From NCBI GenBank assembly GCA_023511535.1, contig JAIMBK010000033.1, forward strand, positions 1 through 34,951: a stretch of DNA of 34,951 nucleotides, in the 5' to 3' direction. This document shows positions 15,941-23,342 of the stretch, piece by piece. The stretch's first letter is position 1. Every line of letters starts with the position of its first letter. This DNA comes from Armatimonadota bacterium (GTDB lineage Bacteria; Bacillota; Desulfotomaculia; Desulfotomaculales; Nap2-2B). The translations under genes were made by a program, and so were the position numbers. Under the pieces are notes generated by a model. It was given only the letters and a program-made list of their open reading frames with translations, was not told where the DNA came from and made no database searches.

Positions 15941-15969
15941 TTGACAAATGCATGACATTTCTTTAAAAT
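15941..15969 (+). promoter_or_regulatory. Sigma-A-type promoter of the BrnT-like gene
   Basis: TTGACA (15941-15946), a 17-bp spacer and TAAAAT (15964-15969), about 20 bp before the likely TTG start at 15989. Confidence 0.75.
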
Positions 15970-15988
15970 ATTAGCCAGGTGGAAGGTA

Positions 15989-16263
15989 TTGAAGATTACC
16001 CGTTTCGAGTGGGACGATGGAAATACAGAGCATATCTCCAGGCACAACGTTGCGCCGGATGAAGCGGAAGAAGTTTTTGCCGACGATGCCGCCATATTTC
16101 TTCGTTCCCGCAGCGGAAGGTATGTTCTTTAGGCCAAACAGAAGCGGGCCGCTATTTAACGGTGGTTTACGAACGGAAAAGCGGTGGCGTAATCCGGGTG
16201 GTGACCACTTTTGATATGGACGAGAAAAATAGAAGGCGTTACCGCCATGAAAGGAGAAGCTGA
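15989..16263 (+). pseudogene. BrnT-family toxin, frameshifted
   Basis: From TTG 15989 the frame reads KITRFEWDDGNTEHISRHNV, then APDEAEEVFADDAAIF and SRSGRYVL, the classic BrnT ribonuclease start (FEWDxxNxxHIxxHxV, EAEEVF). It meets TAG at about 16129. One frame over, the rest follows at once: GQTEAGRYLTVVYERK, then VIRVVTTFDMDEKNRRRYRH, ending at TGA 16261-16263. A single-base change near GTTCTTTAGGCC therefore inactivates an otherwise complete BrnT of about 90 residues. A strong promoter lies upstream and a CopG-type antitoxin remnant follows. Sequencing error cannot be excluded for this one site, but the partner is also broken. Confidence 0.85.
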
Positions 16264-16264
16264 A

Positions 16265-16588
16265 ATGCCCAAAATTCCTGATTTTAAGACGGCGGAAGAA
16301 GAAGCTGAATTCTGGGAGACGCACAGTGTATCCGATTACTGGGACGAGTTTGAACCGGTCAAAGAGGAATTAGACCCGAAGTTAAAGGCAAAAATCAAAG
16401 CCCGTGCCAATCTCTAAGGTTGAGCCAGGGGCAGATTGCCGCCGCCAAGCGCATAGCGGCTGAAAAAGGAATCCCCTATCAGACATTGATGCGGATGTGG
16501 ATTGTCGAAGGAATTAAAGCGCAAGGCGGCCAAGCGGTTTGAACTAAAAACGATGACGGTGGAAGCGCTGGGGTTAAAAGCCAATTGA
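16265..16588 (+). pseudogene. CopG/BrnA-type antitoxin, broken
   Basis: ATG 16265 (GGAG upstream) opens MPKIPDFKTAEEEAEFWETH, then SVSDYWDEFEPVKEELDPKL, the usual N-terminus of antitoxins partnered with BrnT-like toxins. The frame closes at 16417. The ribbon-helix-helix part continues in another frame as RLSQGQIAAAKRIAAEKGIP, then YQTLMRMWIVEGIK, and a further shift gives RKAAKRFELKTMTVEALGLK to 16588. At least two lesions separate the DNA-binding domain from the N-terminus, so no full antitoxin can be made. Confidence 0.8.
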
Positions 16589-16746
16589 GACGGCGCGGTT
16601 AGGGAGATAAAGTCCTGACCGGGCGTTTTGTTTTTAAAGGGCCGATTTCGGCGAAAAAAGCCGGGCGGCCTTCTTTCACATCTTATTAGTAATGAACGGT
16701 GAGCTGCCGTTCAAAATTGAGCCATTAAAATAAGAGGTGATGATCC

Positions 16747-16805
16747 GTGTATTTGTCTATTGTAGATGTAAAACCATTAAAGGACTACCAATTGCTTTTA
16801 GAATC
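16747..16805 (+). pseudogene. DUF2442-like protein, cut by the palindromic element
   Basis: GTG 16747, preceded by GAGGTGAT, starts VYLSIVDVKPLKDYQLLLE, the characteristic N-terminus of DUF2442 proteins (often partnered with DUF4160 in toxin-antitoxin-like pairs). After about 19 codons the sequence enters the 52-nt hairpin at 16806 and the frame is lost. The region 16589-16746 otherwise holds only a weak hairpin (about 16640-16672) and nothing coding that I can identify. Confidence 0.65.
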
Positions 16806-16857
16806 GGGGGACACCTTACTGAATTTCCGGTAAGCATAATTCAGTATGGTGTCCCCC
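16806..16857. repeat. 52-nt palindromic REP-like hairpin, copy 2
   Basis: Same palindrome as 15829-15880 with a single base difference in the loop (CCAG to CCGG), same orientation, and the same five bases (GAATC) in front. It separates the DUF2442 stub from the 3' end of the HEPN gene. Confidence 0.9.
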
Positions 16858-17253
16858 AAATTGTGATATCGAGAAACTCCTGAACGCCCTTAATAAATTT
16901 TTCTGCTTTATCTATTGCTTCCTGAGCTTCCTCTTTGCTCACCAGGTAAAAGTCATCGTAATCGCTGGCCTCGCGGAGGTCTCTGGCACTGCTAAGGATT
17001 TTGCTATAATCTTTGGCAAATATTCCTGACTTGACAAAGTGCTGGTTAAACAGGCTAATACTCCGGAATGTTTATGTGCATCCAGTTTCTTTGTGGCCAG
17101 TGCTGCCCGGGCCGCCTGGAAGATTGCGTAATAAGCCCGAGAAATGGCATCTTTAAATAGCTTTCTTTTCATTAAAACGCGCGCTGCTTCCAGCCTTTCT
17201 TCGGCCGATTCAATTCTGTATTTAACTAAATCCGGTTGTTTTGGACCGGCCAT
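16841..17253 (-). pseudogene. HEPN-domain toxin (HepT-like), frameshifted
   Basis: The first part (MAGPKQPDLVKYRIESAEER, then LFKDAISRAYYAIFQAARAAL and AHKHSG) is a HEPN domain with the RAYYAIFQAARA helix. After KHSGV the annotated frame drifts, while the next frame reads FVKSGIFAKDYSKILSSARD, then SDYDDFYLVSKEEAQEAIDK and FIKGVQEFLDIT. So the native protein was about 135 residues, with one single-base frameshift near 17070. Its stop now lies inside the palindromic element. HEPN proteins are RNA-cutting toxins paired with MNT nucleotidyltransferases; the MNT gene is directly upstream and overlaps by 28 nt. Confidence 0.82.
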
Positions 17254-17579
17254 AGCGTTTCTCCTTCCCGGACAACATTAGTGGCAAAAGGCGCCTGCCA
17301 GGCAACCAGCCGGTTAAATTCATCTGCGTTGTAAATATTTAACGAAATATCTATGCCGTATTCCAGCTCTGCGTCGACAATGAAATCATAAATCTTGTCA
17401 CGGTCAATTTTCCGGCGGTCGTTAACCAGAAGAAGGACATCTATATCCGAATCCGGGTGGGCATCGCCCCGCGCCTTCGAACCATAAAGGATTACTGACT
17501 GTATCTGTTGCGGGCAGACCTGATTCAGATAGACGACAAACTGGCGCAAAACTTCCTTTTCAGTTTTACTTAAACTCAT
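17226..17579 (-). CDS. MNT-type nucleotidyltransferase antitoxin (MntA-like)
   Basis: I choose ATG 17579 (MSLSKTEKEVLRQFVVYL) because GAGGTG lies 8-9 nt upstream; the frame is open for 20 more codons. The 117-residue protein has the minimal nucleotidyltransferase motif GSKARGDAHPDSDIDVLLLV (about 31-50) with the metal-binding Asp pair, and a further acidic strand (EYGIDISLN). In HEPN-MNT pairs the MNT enzyme AMPylates a tyrosine of the HEPN toxin and silences it. The enzyme appears intact while its partner is frameshifted. Promoter TTGTTT-17-TATAAT lies upstream. Confidence 0.88.
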   Translation of the reverse strand: MSLSKTEKEVLRQFVVYLNQVCPQQIQSVILYGSKARGDAHPDSDIDVLLLVNDRRKIDRDKIYDFIVDAELEYGIDISLNIYNADEFNRLVAWQAPFATNVVREGETLWPVQNNRI

Positions 17580-17610
17580 GGAAAATACACCTCGTTTAAG
17601 TTCCATAGGC

Positions 17611-17639
17611 ATTATACCATATTCTGTTAGTAAAAACAA
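17611..17639 (-). promoter_or_regulatory. Promoter of the MNT-HEPN operon
   Basis: Read on the minus strand: TTGTTT (17639-17634), a 17-bp spacer, TATAAT (17616-17611), about 32 bp before the chosen ATG. Confidence 0.65.
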
Positions 17640-17823
17640 TGCGGCATATTAAACACCGGCTCTTTTTTGGAGGAGACGATGTGAGAAAAAATAAAGAGTT
17701 TGGTAATTAAGGATCGCTGCAGTGACAGAGAACAAGAGCGGGCACCTCTTCCCTGAAGAAAGAAGGCCGGGCAGGGTTCCGTAAGGGGATTAAGCATAAC
17801 CCCTGGCCTTTGATTCCAACATC

Positions 17824-17851
17824 TTGCTTTTTGCAACCACTGTGCTATAAT
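17824..17851 (+). promoter_or_regulatory. Promoter of the Phd-like antitoxin gene
   Basis: TTGCTT (17824-17829), a 16-bp spacer, TATAAT (17846-17851), 21 bp before the ATG. Apart from this promoter, 17640-17872 holds no recognisable feature. Confidence 0.65.
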
Positions 17852-17872
17852 GTAGTCACGGAGGTGACCACA

Positions 17873-18175
17873 ATGGAATTTGCAAGCGTAAGGGAATTTA
17901 AAACCCACGCCAGCGAATTTATCCGCCGGAAGGAAGCGGTAATGGTTTTCCGGAGCGGCAAGCCTGCAGGCGTGTTTATTCCCTGGGAGGATATAAACGT
18001 GGACGACGAGGTGCGCCGGGCGGCCCTGAAGGCCCTGGTGGTGAAAGTCGCCAGAGAAAGAGAGGAAAATGGGATAACAGAGGAAGAGGCGCTGGAGGAC
18101 TTTGCATCTTTCCGGAAAGATCGCCGTAGACGCGAACGCGGCGCTTTCGGCGCTGATCGGCGGGAAAGCGAGTAG
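17873..18175 (+). CDS. Phd/YefM-like antitoxin
   Basis: ATG 17873 has GGAGGTGA 8 nt upstream and a promoter just before that, so the longer frame back to 17810 is rejected. The 100-residue protein begins MEFASVREFKTHASEFIRRK, then EAVMVFRSGKPAGVFIPWED, a typical Phd/YefM N-terminal dimer and DNA-binding fold. The remainder is a charged C-terminal tail that would wrap the toxin. Its 3' end overlaps the start of a PIN-domain gene in another frame. That partner is broken after about 25 codons, so this is a likely orphan antitoxin. Confidence 0.82.
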   Translation: MEFASVREFKTHASEFIRRKEAVMVFRSGKPAGVFIPWEDINVDDEVRRAALKALVVKVAREREENGITEEEALEDFASFRKDRRRRERGAFGADRRESE

Positions 18176-18220
18176 GGAGTAGGATATTTGTTGAGTCGAA
18201 AGGTGTAAGGTTCGTTTCAA
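18102..18220 (+). pseudogene. PIN-domain (VapC-like) toxin, N-terminal stub
   Basis: From about TTG 18102 the frame reads GKIAVDANAALSALIGGKA, the start of a PIN ribonuclease with its first catalytic Asp in VDAN. It then hits TAG. A neighbouring frame continues RIFVESKGVRFVSTA, the next conserved strand-helix, before running into Rpn-type sequence. One frameshift and loss of about 75% of the domain make it non-functional. Its overlap with the Phd-like gene identifies the pair as a former antitoxin-PIN toxin operon. Confidence 0.75.
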
Positions 18221-18221
18221 C

Positions 18222-18528
18222 TGCAGGCTTCTGGCAGAGCAGGAAGGAGCGCAGGCTCTACGAACTGAGGGAGAAGGCCATACGGGGCGAGGTTTCCGCA
18301 CTGGCCGGCGCCGGGGCCGAAGGTGAGGCTGGGGGCAAAGTCGCGATGGCCCGGGAAGCCATCTGCAAGTACCTTGATCACCAAACTGCGTGCCGGATAT
18401 TAATCGAGGGAGACGGCCGGACCATGCCGTACCACTTCGCCCCCGAGGTACTCCGGGCCTTTCAAAAGATTGCCGGCCGCTTTGAAGAAGTGTACGAAAC
18501 CCTGGCAACCCGGGATGGAGGGGGGTGA
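18222..18528 (+). pseudogene. Rpn-type C-terminal remnant fused to unknown sequence
   Basis: The frame FWQSRKERRLYELREKAIRG, then EVSALAGAGAEGEAGGKVAM and AREAICKYL matches Rpn-family C-terminal regions; GEAxGKVxxxxxAICKYL also occurs in the intact protein at 14385-15479. It then changes to DHQTACRILIEGDGRTMPYH, then APEVLRAFQKIAGRFEEVYE, which I do not recognise, ending at 18528. The sequence runs in frame from the PIN stub, so three unrelated gene pieces are joined here. A small protein could start at ATG 18346. The stretch 18529-18684 shows nothing else. Confidence 0.6.
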
Positions 18529-18684
18529 AAGCAGCCCAGGGGGATAAACCACAAATACCGGCGCTTGTTGCAGCGTTCCGACGGTTGTGCTTTCAGTGCT
18601 TAACGAGGAGAACCGGCACTCCTCCCCGGGATGAATTCAGAGGTATCCGGGCCGGAATATGATCTTGAAGGAGTGAAGTTTTTA

Positions 18685-20289
18685 ATGCGCGAAGTTTATT
18701 ACGAGCCGCTCAGTCCCTTAAGTTTCCTTCGCCGCAGCGCCTACGTATTCCGGGAGAAAACGGCGGTGGTTTACGGAGAGAAACGTTATTCCTACGCGCA
18801 ATTTGCCGAGCGGGTCAACCGCCTGGCCGGCGCTTTAAAAAAGGCCGGGGTGACCAGAGGAGACAAGGTGGCCTTCATCAGCCCCAACCTTCCTCCCCTG
18901 CTGGAGGCTCATTACGGCGTTCCCCTGGCCGGCGCGGTTCTGGTGCCCATCAATATCCGCCTGTCGTCGAGAGAAATTTCCTATATATTAAACCATTCCG
19001 AATCGAAAGCCTTGTTTGTCGATAACGAATTCGCCTCCCTGATTGCGCCCATCCGGGACGAAATTCCGGGAGTAAAAACATTTGTGAATATCTGTGACGT
19101 AAACACCGATCGCCCCCTGGACGGCCCGGAATACGACGAGTTTTTAGCCGCCGGCGACCCCGAACCGCTGCCCGGCCCGGTGGAAGACGAAATGGAAGTA
19201 ATCACCATCAACTATACAAGCGGCACAACGGGCCTGCCCAAAGGGGTCATGTACCACCACCGGGGCGCTTACCTGAACGCCCTCGGCGAGGCCCTGGAGC
19301 ATAAAATGGATTCCTCCTCAGTATATTTGTGGACCCTGCCCATGTTTCATTGCAACGGCTGGTGCTTTACCTGGGGCGTGACCGCGGTGGGCGGCACGCA
19401 CGTCTGCCTGCGCAAGGTGGTGCCGGAAGAAATTTACCGCCTGATCGAACAGGAAGGTGTGAGCCACCTCTGCGCCGCGCCGACGGTATTGATTGCCATG
19501 TCTTCCTACCCGCGGGCGAAAGAGTGCAGGATGAAAAGGCAATTAAACGTGGTTACCGCCGGGGCGCCCCCGTCCCCGACCGTGATTAAGAACATGGAGG
19601 CAATCGGCGCGCAGGTGACGCACGTTTACGGCCTTACGGAAGTTTACGGTCCGCACAGCGTTTGCGAGTGGCACCCCCGCTGGGACGGGCTGTCCGCCGA
19701 CGAAAGAGCGGCGATTAAGGCGCGCCAGGGCGTTCCGTACATTACCGCCGAATTTATGGACGTGGTGGACCCCGCCTCCATGCAGCCGGTTCCGCATGAC
19801 GGGCAGGCCATGGGGGAAATTGTTATGCGGGGGAACAACGTTATGCTGGGGTATTACAAGCAGCCGAAGGAGACGGACGAGGCCTTCCGCGGCGGCTGGT
19901 TCCACAGCGGCGACCTGGCCGTGGTGCACCCCGACGGGTATGTAGAAATTAAAGACCGGATGAAGGACATTATCATCAGCGGCGGTGAAAATATTTCCAC
20001 GGTAGAGGTGGAAAACTGCATCTATCAGCATCCGGACGTGCTGGAAGTGGCGGTGATCGCCGTTCCCGACCCGAAATGGGGAGAGGTGCCCAAGGCCTTC
20101 GTGGTGCCCAGGCCGGGAACCAACCCCACCGCCGGGGACATTATTAATTTCTGCCGGGAGCGCATCGCCCGTTTCAAAGTGCCCAAAGCCGTGGAGTTCG
20201 GCGAACTGCCCAAGACCTCCACGGGGAAGATCATGAAATATAAGCTGCGGGAAAAAGAATGGGCGGGGTACGAGAAACGGGTTCATTAA
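18685..20289 (+). CDS. Acyl-CoA synthetase (AMP-forming)
   Basis: ATG 18685 with AAGGAG 11 nt upstream is preferred and gives MREVYYEPLSPLSFLRR; an in-frame ATG at 18631 has no close ribosome site. The 534-residue enzyme belongs to the ANL superfamily and activates a carboxylic acid with ATP to an acyl-adenylate, then to acyl-CoA. The P-loop YTSGTTGLPKG is near residue 176, the A5 motif is YGLTEVYGP, the hinge motif GWFHSGDLAVVHPDGYVEIK lies near 403, and the catalytic Lys is in KTSTGKIMKYKLRE near 513. It resembles medium/long-chain fatty-acid ligases, but the acyl substrate cannot be read from sequence. It is monocistronic and of full length, and marks the end of the degraded region. Confidence 0.92.
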   Translation: MREVYYEPLSPLSFLRRSAYVFREKTAVVYGEKRYSYAQFAERVNRLAGALKKAGVTRGDKVAFISPNLPPLLEAHYGVPLAGAVLVPINIRLSSREISYILNHSESKALFVDNEFASLIAPIRDEIPGVKTFVNICDVNTDRPLDGPEYDEFLAAGDPEPLPGPVEDEMEVITINYTSGTTGLPKGVMYHHRGAYLNALGEALEHKMDSSSVYLWTLPMFHCNGWCFTWGVTAVGGTHVCLRKVVPEEIYRLIEQEGVSHLCAAPTVLIAMSSYPRAKECRMKRQLNVVTAGAPPSPTVIKNMEAIGAQVTHVYGLTEVYGPHSVCEWHPRWDGLSADERAAIKARQGVPYITAEFMDVVDPASMQPVPHDGQAMGEIVMRGNNVMLGYYKQPKETDEAFRGGWFHSGDLAVVHPDGYVEIKDRMKDIIISGGENISTVEVENCIYQHPDVLEVAVIAVPDPKWGEVPKAFVVPRPGTNPTAGDIINFCRERIARFKVPKAVEFGELPKTSTGKIMKYKLREKEWAGYEKRVH

Positions 20290-20314
20290 GCCGCTGCTTC
20301 CCCTGCGCGATTTT

Positions 20315-20358
20315 GATCACCGGGGCTAAAAAAGATGATGATTTTTTGGCGGGTGATC
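20315..20358. terminator. Long hairpin after the acyl-CoA synthetase gene
   Basis: GATCACC (20315-20321) pairs with GGTGATC (20352-20358), and inside it GCTAAAAAA pairs with TTTTTTGGC around GATGATGA. The internal A6/T6 tracts would serve as U-tracts in both directions, so this is probably a bidirectional terminator. TATAAT follows at 20361-20366 and could be the -10 box for the next gene. Confidence 0.6.
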
Positions 20359-20400
20359 GGTATAATTTAGTTAGATAAAACGAAAACCGGTGGCCGACAA

Positions 20401-20688
20401 ATGATCATCCGGGAATTGGGAAAAAAGCTGCTTTTGGTTTTTCTTCTCCTTTTCTGTCTGGGCACCGCTTTGCCGTCGGACGAGCCGGCGGTTTGGGGGG
20501 AGCTTCCTTTTCTTGCGCAAACGCAGGCGGGAAAGGTTTGCGAAACCAGGCGGAGCGATCAGCCCGCCAAAGAAGAAATCAAAAATCCCCCGGCCAGGAT
20601 TAAAACAACTCCGCCGGGGCAAATTGCCGTCCGTACCGTCGCCGGCAGTTTGCTTCTTCCCCGCTTTTACCAGTCCGTCTACTTTTAA
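20401..20688 (+). CDS. Small exported protein of unknown function
   Basis: A 95-residue frame with a clear signal peptide or N-terminal anchor (RELGKKLLLVFLLLFCLGTA). The rest is basic and proline-rich without recognisable motifs (PPARIKTTPPGQIAVRTV). A TATAAT lies at 20361-20366, but the ribosome site before the ATG is weak (GGTGG). I do not recognise a family. The signal-peptide pattern is the main reason to believe it is real. Confidence 0.5.
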   Translation: MIIRELGKKLLLVFLLLFCLGTALPSDEPAVWGELPFLAQTQAGKVCETRRSDQPAKEEIKNPPARIKTTPPGQIAVRTVAGSLLLPRFYQSVYF

Positions 20689-20779
20689 GAGCTAACCTTC
20701 TGATCCGCTGATTTTATGCCCTTTTCTTTGCTGCTCATCTTTGTCTATTATTGAAATCAGATTTCAGGAGGTTGGTGCC

Positions 20780-21622
20780 ATGTTTAAAACCGGACTTTTG
20801 ATGGGCGGTCTGACCATTTTGCTGGTGCTGTTCGGGAGCGCCGTGATGGGCGAGACCGGCGCCGTGTTGTTTTTTCTCATCGCCCTGGGCATGAATTTAT
20901 TCAGCTACTTTTACAGCGATCAAGTGGCCATTAAAATGACCGGCTCTTACCCGGTGAGCGAAAGGGAAGCGCCGGAGCTCTACGCGACGGTGCGCCGGTT
21001 GTGCCGGCAGGCCGACCTGCCCATGCCCGGGCTTTATCTTACGCCGTCGGCGCAGCCTAACGCCTTTGCCACGGGGCGCAACCCCCGGCACGCCGCCGTG
21101 GCCGTGACGGAGGGACTGCTGCGGATTCTCAACCGCCCGGAAATTGAAGGTGTTTTGGCGCACGAGCTGGCCCACATCAAAAACCGGGACATCCTGATCA
21201 GCACCATTGCGGCCGCCCTGGCCGGGGCGATCACCATGATTGCCAATATCGTGCAGTGGGGCGCGATTTTCGGCCTGGGCCGCTCCGACGATGAAGAAGA
21301 CGGCGGCCCGGGGATGATCGGTTCCCTGCTGATGGCCGTTTTGGCCCCCATCGCCGCCATGATCATTCAACTGGCCATCTCCCGTTCCCGGGAGTACCTG
21401 GCCGACGCCACCGGGGCGCGGATTGCCGGCACGCCGGAAGGACTGGCCGGCGCCTTGCTCAAACTGGAGGCGGCCGCCCGGCAGATTCCCATGCAGCTCA
21501 ACCCGGCCGCTTCCCACCTGTTCATTGTCAACCCGTTAAGCGGCTTCTCCCTGGCCTGGCTCTTCAGCACCCACCCGCCCATTGCGGAGCGGGTGCGGAG
21601 GTTGAAAGCCATGCGATTTTAA
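20780..21622 (+). CDS. htpX: Membrane zinc metalloprotease HtpX
   Basis: ATG 20780 with AGGAGG upstream gives a 280-residue protein, normal for HtpX. Two N-terminal membrane segments (about 5-24 and 28-45) precede an M48 peptidase domain with the zinc motif HELAH near residue 128 ([13 protein letters not shown]). The third ligand region is [12 protein letters not shown] near 205, and the family's LFSTHPP-ERVRRL motif closes the protein. Two further hydrophobic segments (about 145-165 and 180-200) lie inside the domain. HtpX degrades misfolded membrane proteins at the cytoplasmic membrane. No close neighbour shares its transcript. Confidence 0.95.
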   Translation: MFKTGLLMGGLTILLVLFGSAVMGETGAVLFFLIALGMNLFSYFYSDQVAIKMTGSYPVSEREAPELYATVRRLCRQADLPMPGLYLTPSAQPNAFATGRNPRHAAVAVTEGLLRILNRPEIEGVLAHELAHIKNRDILISTIAAALAGAITMIANIVQWGAIFGLGRSDDEEDGGPGMIGSLLMAVLAPIAAMIIQLAISRSREYLADATGARIAGTPEGLAGALLKLEAAARQIPMQLNPAASHLFIVNPLSGFSLAWLFSTHPPIAERVRRLKAMRF

Positions 21623-21719
21623 GATAAGAATTGCCGCGGGTAAGCAAGGTGGTTTTACTTCACCGGAGGCTTCGTCCCCGCTTGCCTTCAAACGGTCAAA
21701 AAAAATGAATTTATCTTTG

Positions 21720-21748
21720 TTGACAAGGTTTGGGGAATGGATTATCAT
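21720..21748 (+). promoter_or_regulatory. Promoter of the DUF2292 gene
   Basis: TTGACA (21720-21725), a 17-bp spacer, TATCAT (21743-21748), 36 bp upstream of the chosen start. It may also feed the operon beginning at 22008 by read-through. Confidence 0.7.
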
Positions 21749-21783
21749 TTATTTTAGCTACGGACGATAGAGGGTGGTGGGCT

Positions 21784-21927
21784 TTGACCGAAAGCAAGCC
21801 GCTGACCGCCAGGGAAGTGAACCTGATTCGGATTATCCGCACTACTAAATACGGCGAAATTAAAATAATCATCCAGGAAGGGCAGCCCGTAAGGGTTGAG
21901 GAAATAAAAAAGTCCATCAAGCTTTAG
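21784..21927 (+). CDS. DUF2292 (YezD-like) small protein
   Basis: A 47-residue protein from TTG 21784, preceded by GAGGGTGGTGGG. It reads LTAREVNLIRIIRTTKYGEI, then KIIIQEGQPVRVEEIKKSIK, the full-length DUF2292 pattern (helix, then YGE-x-K-[IV]-x-[IV]-x-x-G-x-P-V). Relatives are small proteins of unknown function common in Firmicutes, sometimes near sulfur or cobalamin genes. The longer frame from 21730 overlaps the promoter and is rejected. A hairpin follows directly. Confidence 0.85.
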   Translation: MTESKPLTAREVNLIRIIRTTKYGEIKIIIQEGQPVRVEEIKKSIKL

Positions 21928-21937
21928 GGTGGCTGCT

Positions 21938-21992
21938 GACCGGAAAACCGGAGGCACTATCTTCTTCAGGAAGAGTGCCTTCTATTTTTTTT
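21938..21992 (+). ncRNA. Two-hairpin element, copy 1 (terminator-like)
   Basis: GACCGGAAAACCGGAGGCAC followed by T is identical to 33670-33690. It forms a CCGG-AAAA-CCGG mini-hairpin, then AGGCACT (21952-21958) pairs with AGTGCCT (21974-21980), followed by a T-rich run to 21992. The second hairpin is a good terminator. The perfectly conserved first hairpin is not needed for termination and suggests a cis-regulatory or family-specific RNA. It lies 15 bp before a DUF4430 lipoprotein start. Confidence 0.6.
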
Positions 21993-22007
21993 CAGGGGTG
22001 ATGGGGT

Positions 22008-23342
22008 TTGAAAAAAAGGTCCTTGTTAAAAATCGTTGGGATTGTCCTTGCCGTAATTATGACTTTGTTTTCCGCCGCCGGCTGTGATTCTAAAAACAGT
22101 GCTCAAACGCAGGTGATCACCAACCTTGACGAAAAAGTCGGCAACGAAGCAGCGGCTCAAGATAAGGAAAGGCCCGGGGATGAAGCAGGCCCGGAGCAGG
22201 GCGGCGCCGGGGAAGAGGAGGGCCGGAGGGAAGCCGGGGACCGCGAGCTTGCCGCAAACGAAAGCAACAGGAGTGATGATTCCGGGGTAAGCACCGGCGG
22301 CGGAGAAACCGGCAGCGGCAGCCGGGGCGGCGGGGAAGGTGACGTAAAGGTAATCGGCGGGGTGGCCTATAAGGGCTACAAGGGACCGGTACAGGGGGAG
22401 GTCAAGTATAAGGAAGGCACCCCGGCCGGCGAGAATGCCAGGAGCTACAAGGCCTCGGGGGACATTGAAAGCCCCTATAAGGTGGATTTGATTGTCACCA
22501 GGGACTTCGGCCACCAGAAGATGTTTGCCAGGACCGTGGGGCTGGTCAGAGACGAGGTGGGAATGGAAGTAATGTTCAGGAACCTGGACATTCAGACCGC
22601 TTACGGGGGCGGCTTCGTCAACGCCATCAACGGGCTGGAGTCCGGCTACACCTTTTTCACCGGAAAGGACAGGAAAAAGCTCGACTGGTTCTACTGGGTC
22701 AACGGCATTCTTGCCCCGGTGGGCATTGCGGAATACCGCCCCCAGCCCGGAGACGTCATCTGGTGGGACTACCACGACTGGAGCGTGACCATGTTTATCC
22801 CGGCTGTAATCGGTTCCTATCCCCAGCCGTTTAAAAACGGCTTCTGGGGAAAAAACCCCGGCACCGTGGTGATGTACACCCCGGAATACCGGGAGGAAGC
22901 CGGGCGGCTGAAACAGAGCCTGGAAGCCGGAGGGGTCCGGCAGGTGGACACGGCGCCCTACGACCCGGAAGTGCTGAAGGCGCCGAAAAAATACTACATC
23001 CTGCTGGGCCTGTGGGACGAACTGGCCGCGGGGAGTGAAATAATAAGGGATATCAATACCAGAAACAAATTGGTGGGGGTTTACGTCAAGTTCGAGGGCG
23101 GGGAACTGAAAGCCCTGGATTTTAAAGGCAATACCGTCTCTTCCCACAACCGGGCGGGGGCCGTTTATGCCTACGGCTCCTCCATCGGCAGTCTGAATCC
23201 CGTGTGGGTGGTGACGGGAACGGACGACGAGGGCTTAAGGCTGGCCCTGCATACTCTGATCGACGACCCCGGAGCTTTAAAGGAGCATTTCGGGGCGGTG
23301 GTTACAAAGGACGGAGTGATTAATGTCCCTTACCTTAACTAG
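22008..23342 (+). CDS. DUF4430 (transcobalamin-like) lipoprotein
   Basis: TTG start preceded by AGGGGTGATGG. This 444-residue lipoprotein has the lipobox SAAGC at about residue 26. A Glu/Gly/Ser-rich linker (about 40-115) acts as a wall spacer. Residues about 150-265 are a DUF4430 domain, related to the C-terminal domain of transcobalamin/intrinsic factor, with signature WFYWVNGILAPVGIAEY then PQPGDVIWWDYHDW near 227-258. A C-terminal alpha/beta domain (about 270-444) is unassigned. Exposed on the outer face of the membrane, it may bind cobalamin or a related ligand; this is family inference. It is first gene of the MoxR/VWA operon and overlaps the next gene by 20 nt. Confidence 0.8.
   Translation: MKKRSLLKIVGIVLAVIMTLFSAAGCDSKNSAQTQVITNLDEKVGNEAAAQDKERPGDEAGPEQGGAGEEEGRREAGDRELAANESNRSDDSGVSTGGGETGSGSRGGGEGDVKVIGGVAYKGYKGPVQGEVKYKEGTPAGENARSYKASGDIESPYKVDLIVTRDFGHQKMFARTVGLVRDEVGMEVMFRNLDIQTAYGGGFVNAINGLESGYTFFTGKDRKKLDWFYWVNGILAPVGIAEYRPQPGDVIWWDYHDWSVTMFIPAVIGSYPQPFKNGFWGKNPGTVVMYTPEYREEAGRLKQSLEAGGVRQVDTAPYDPEVLKAPKKYYILLGLWDELAAGSEIIRDINTRNKLVGVYVKFEGGELKALDFKGNTVSSHNRAGAVYAYGSSIGSLNPVWVVTGTDDEGLRLALHTLIDDPGALKEHFGAVVTKDGVINVPYLN

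Noticed and set aside
15829..16857. Palindromic 52-nt repeats considered as a CRISPR array
   Set aside because: Only two and a half copies, about 950 bp apart, with coding remnants between them, and no cas genes.
22026..23147. Long open frame on the minus strand opposite the DUF4430 lipoprotein gene
   Set aside because: It is antisense to a clearly coding gene, has no ribosome site or domain pattern, and reads as Pro/His/Val-rich sequence typical of a GC-rich shadow. The same applies to 31206-32597, 27680-28759 and 24106-24912 on the minus strand.
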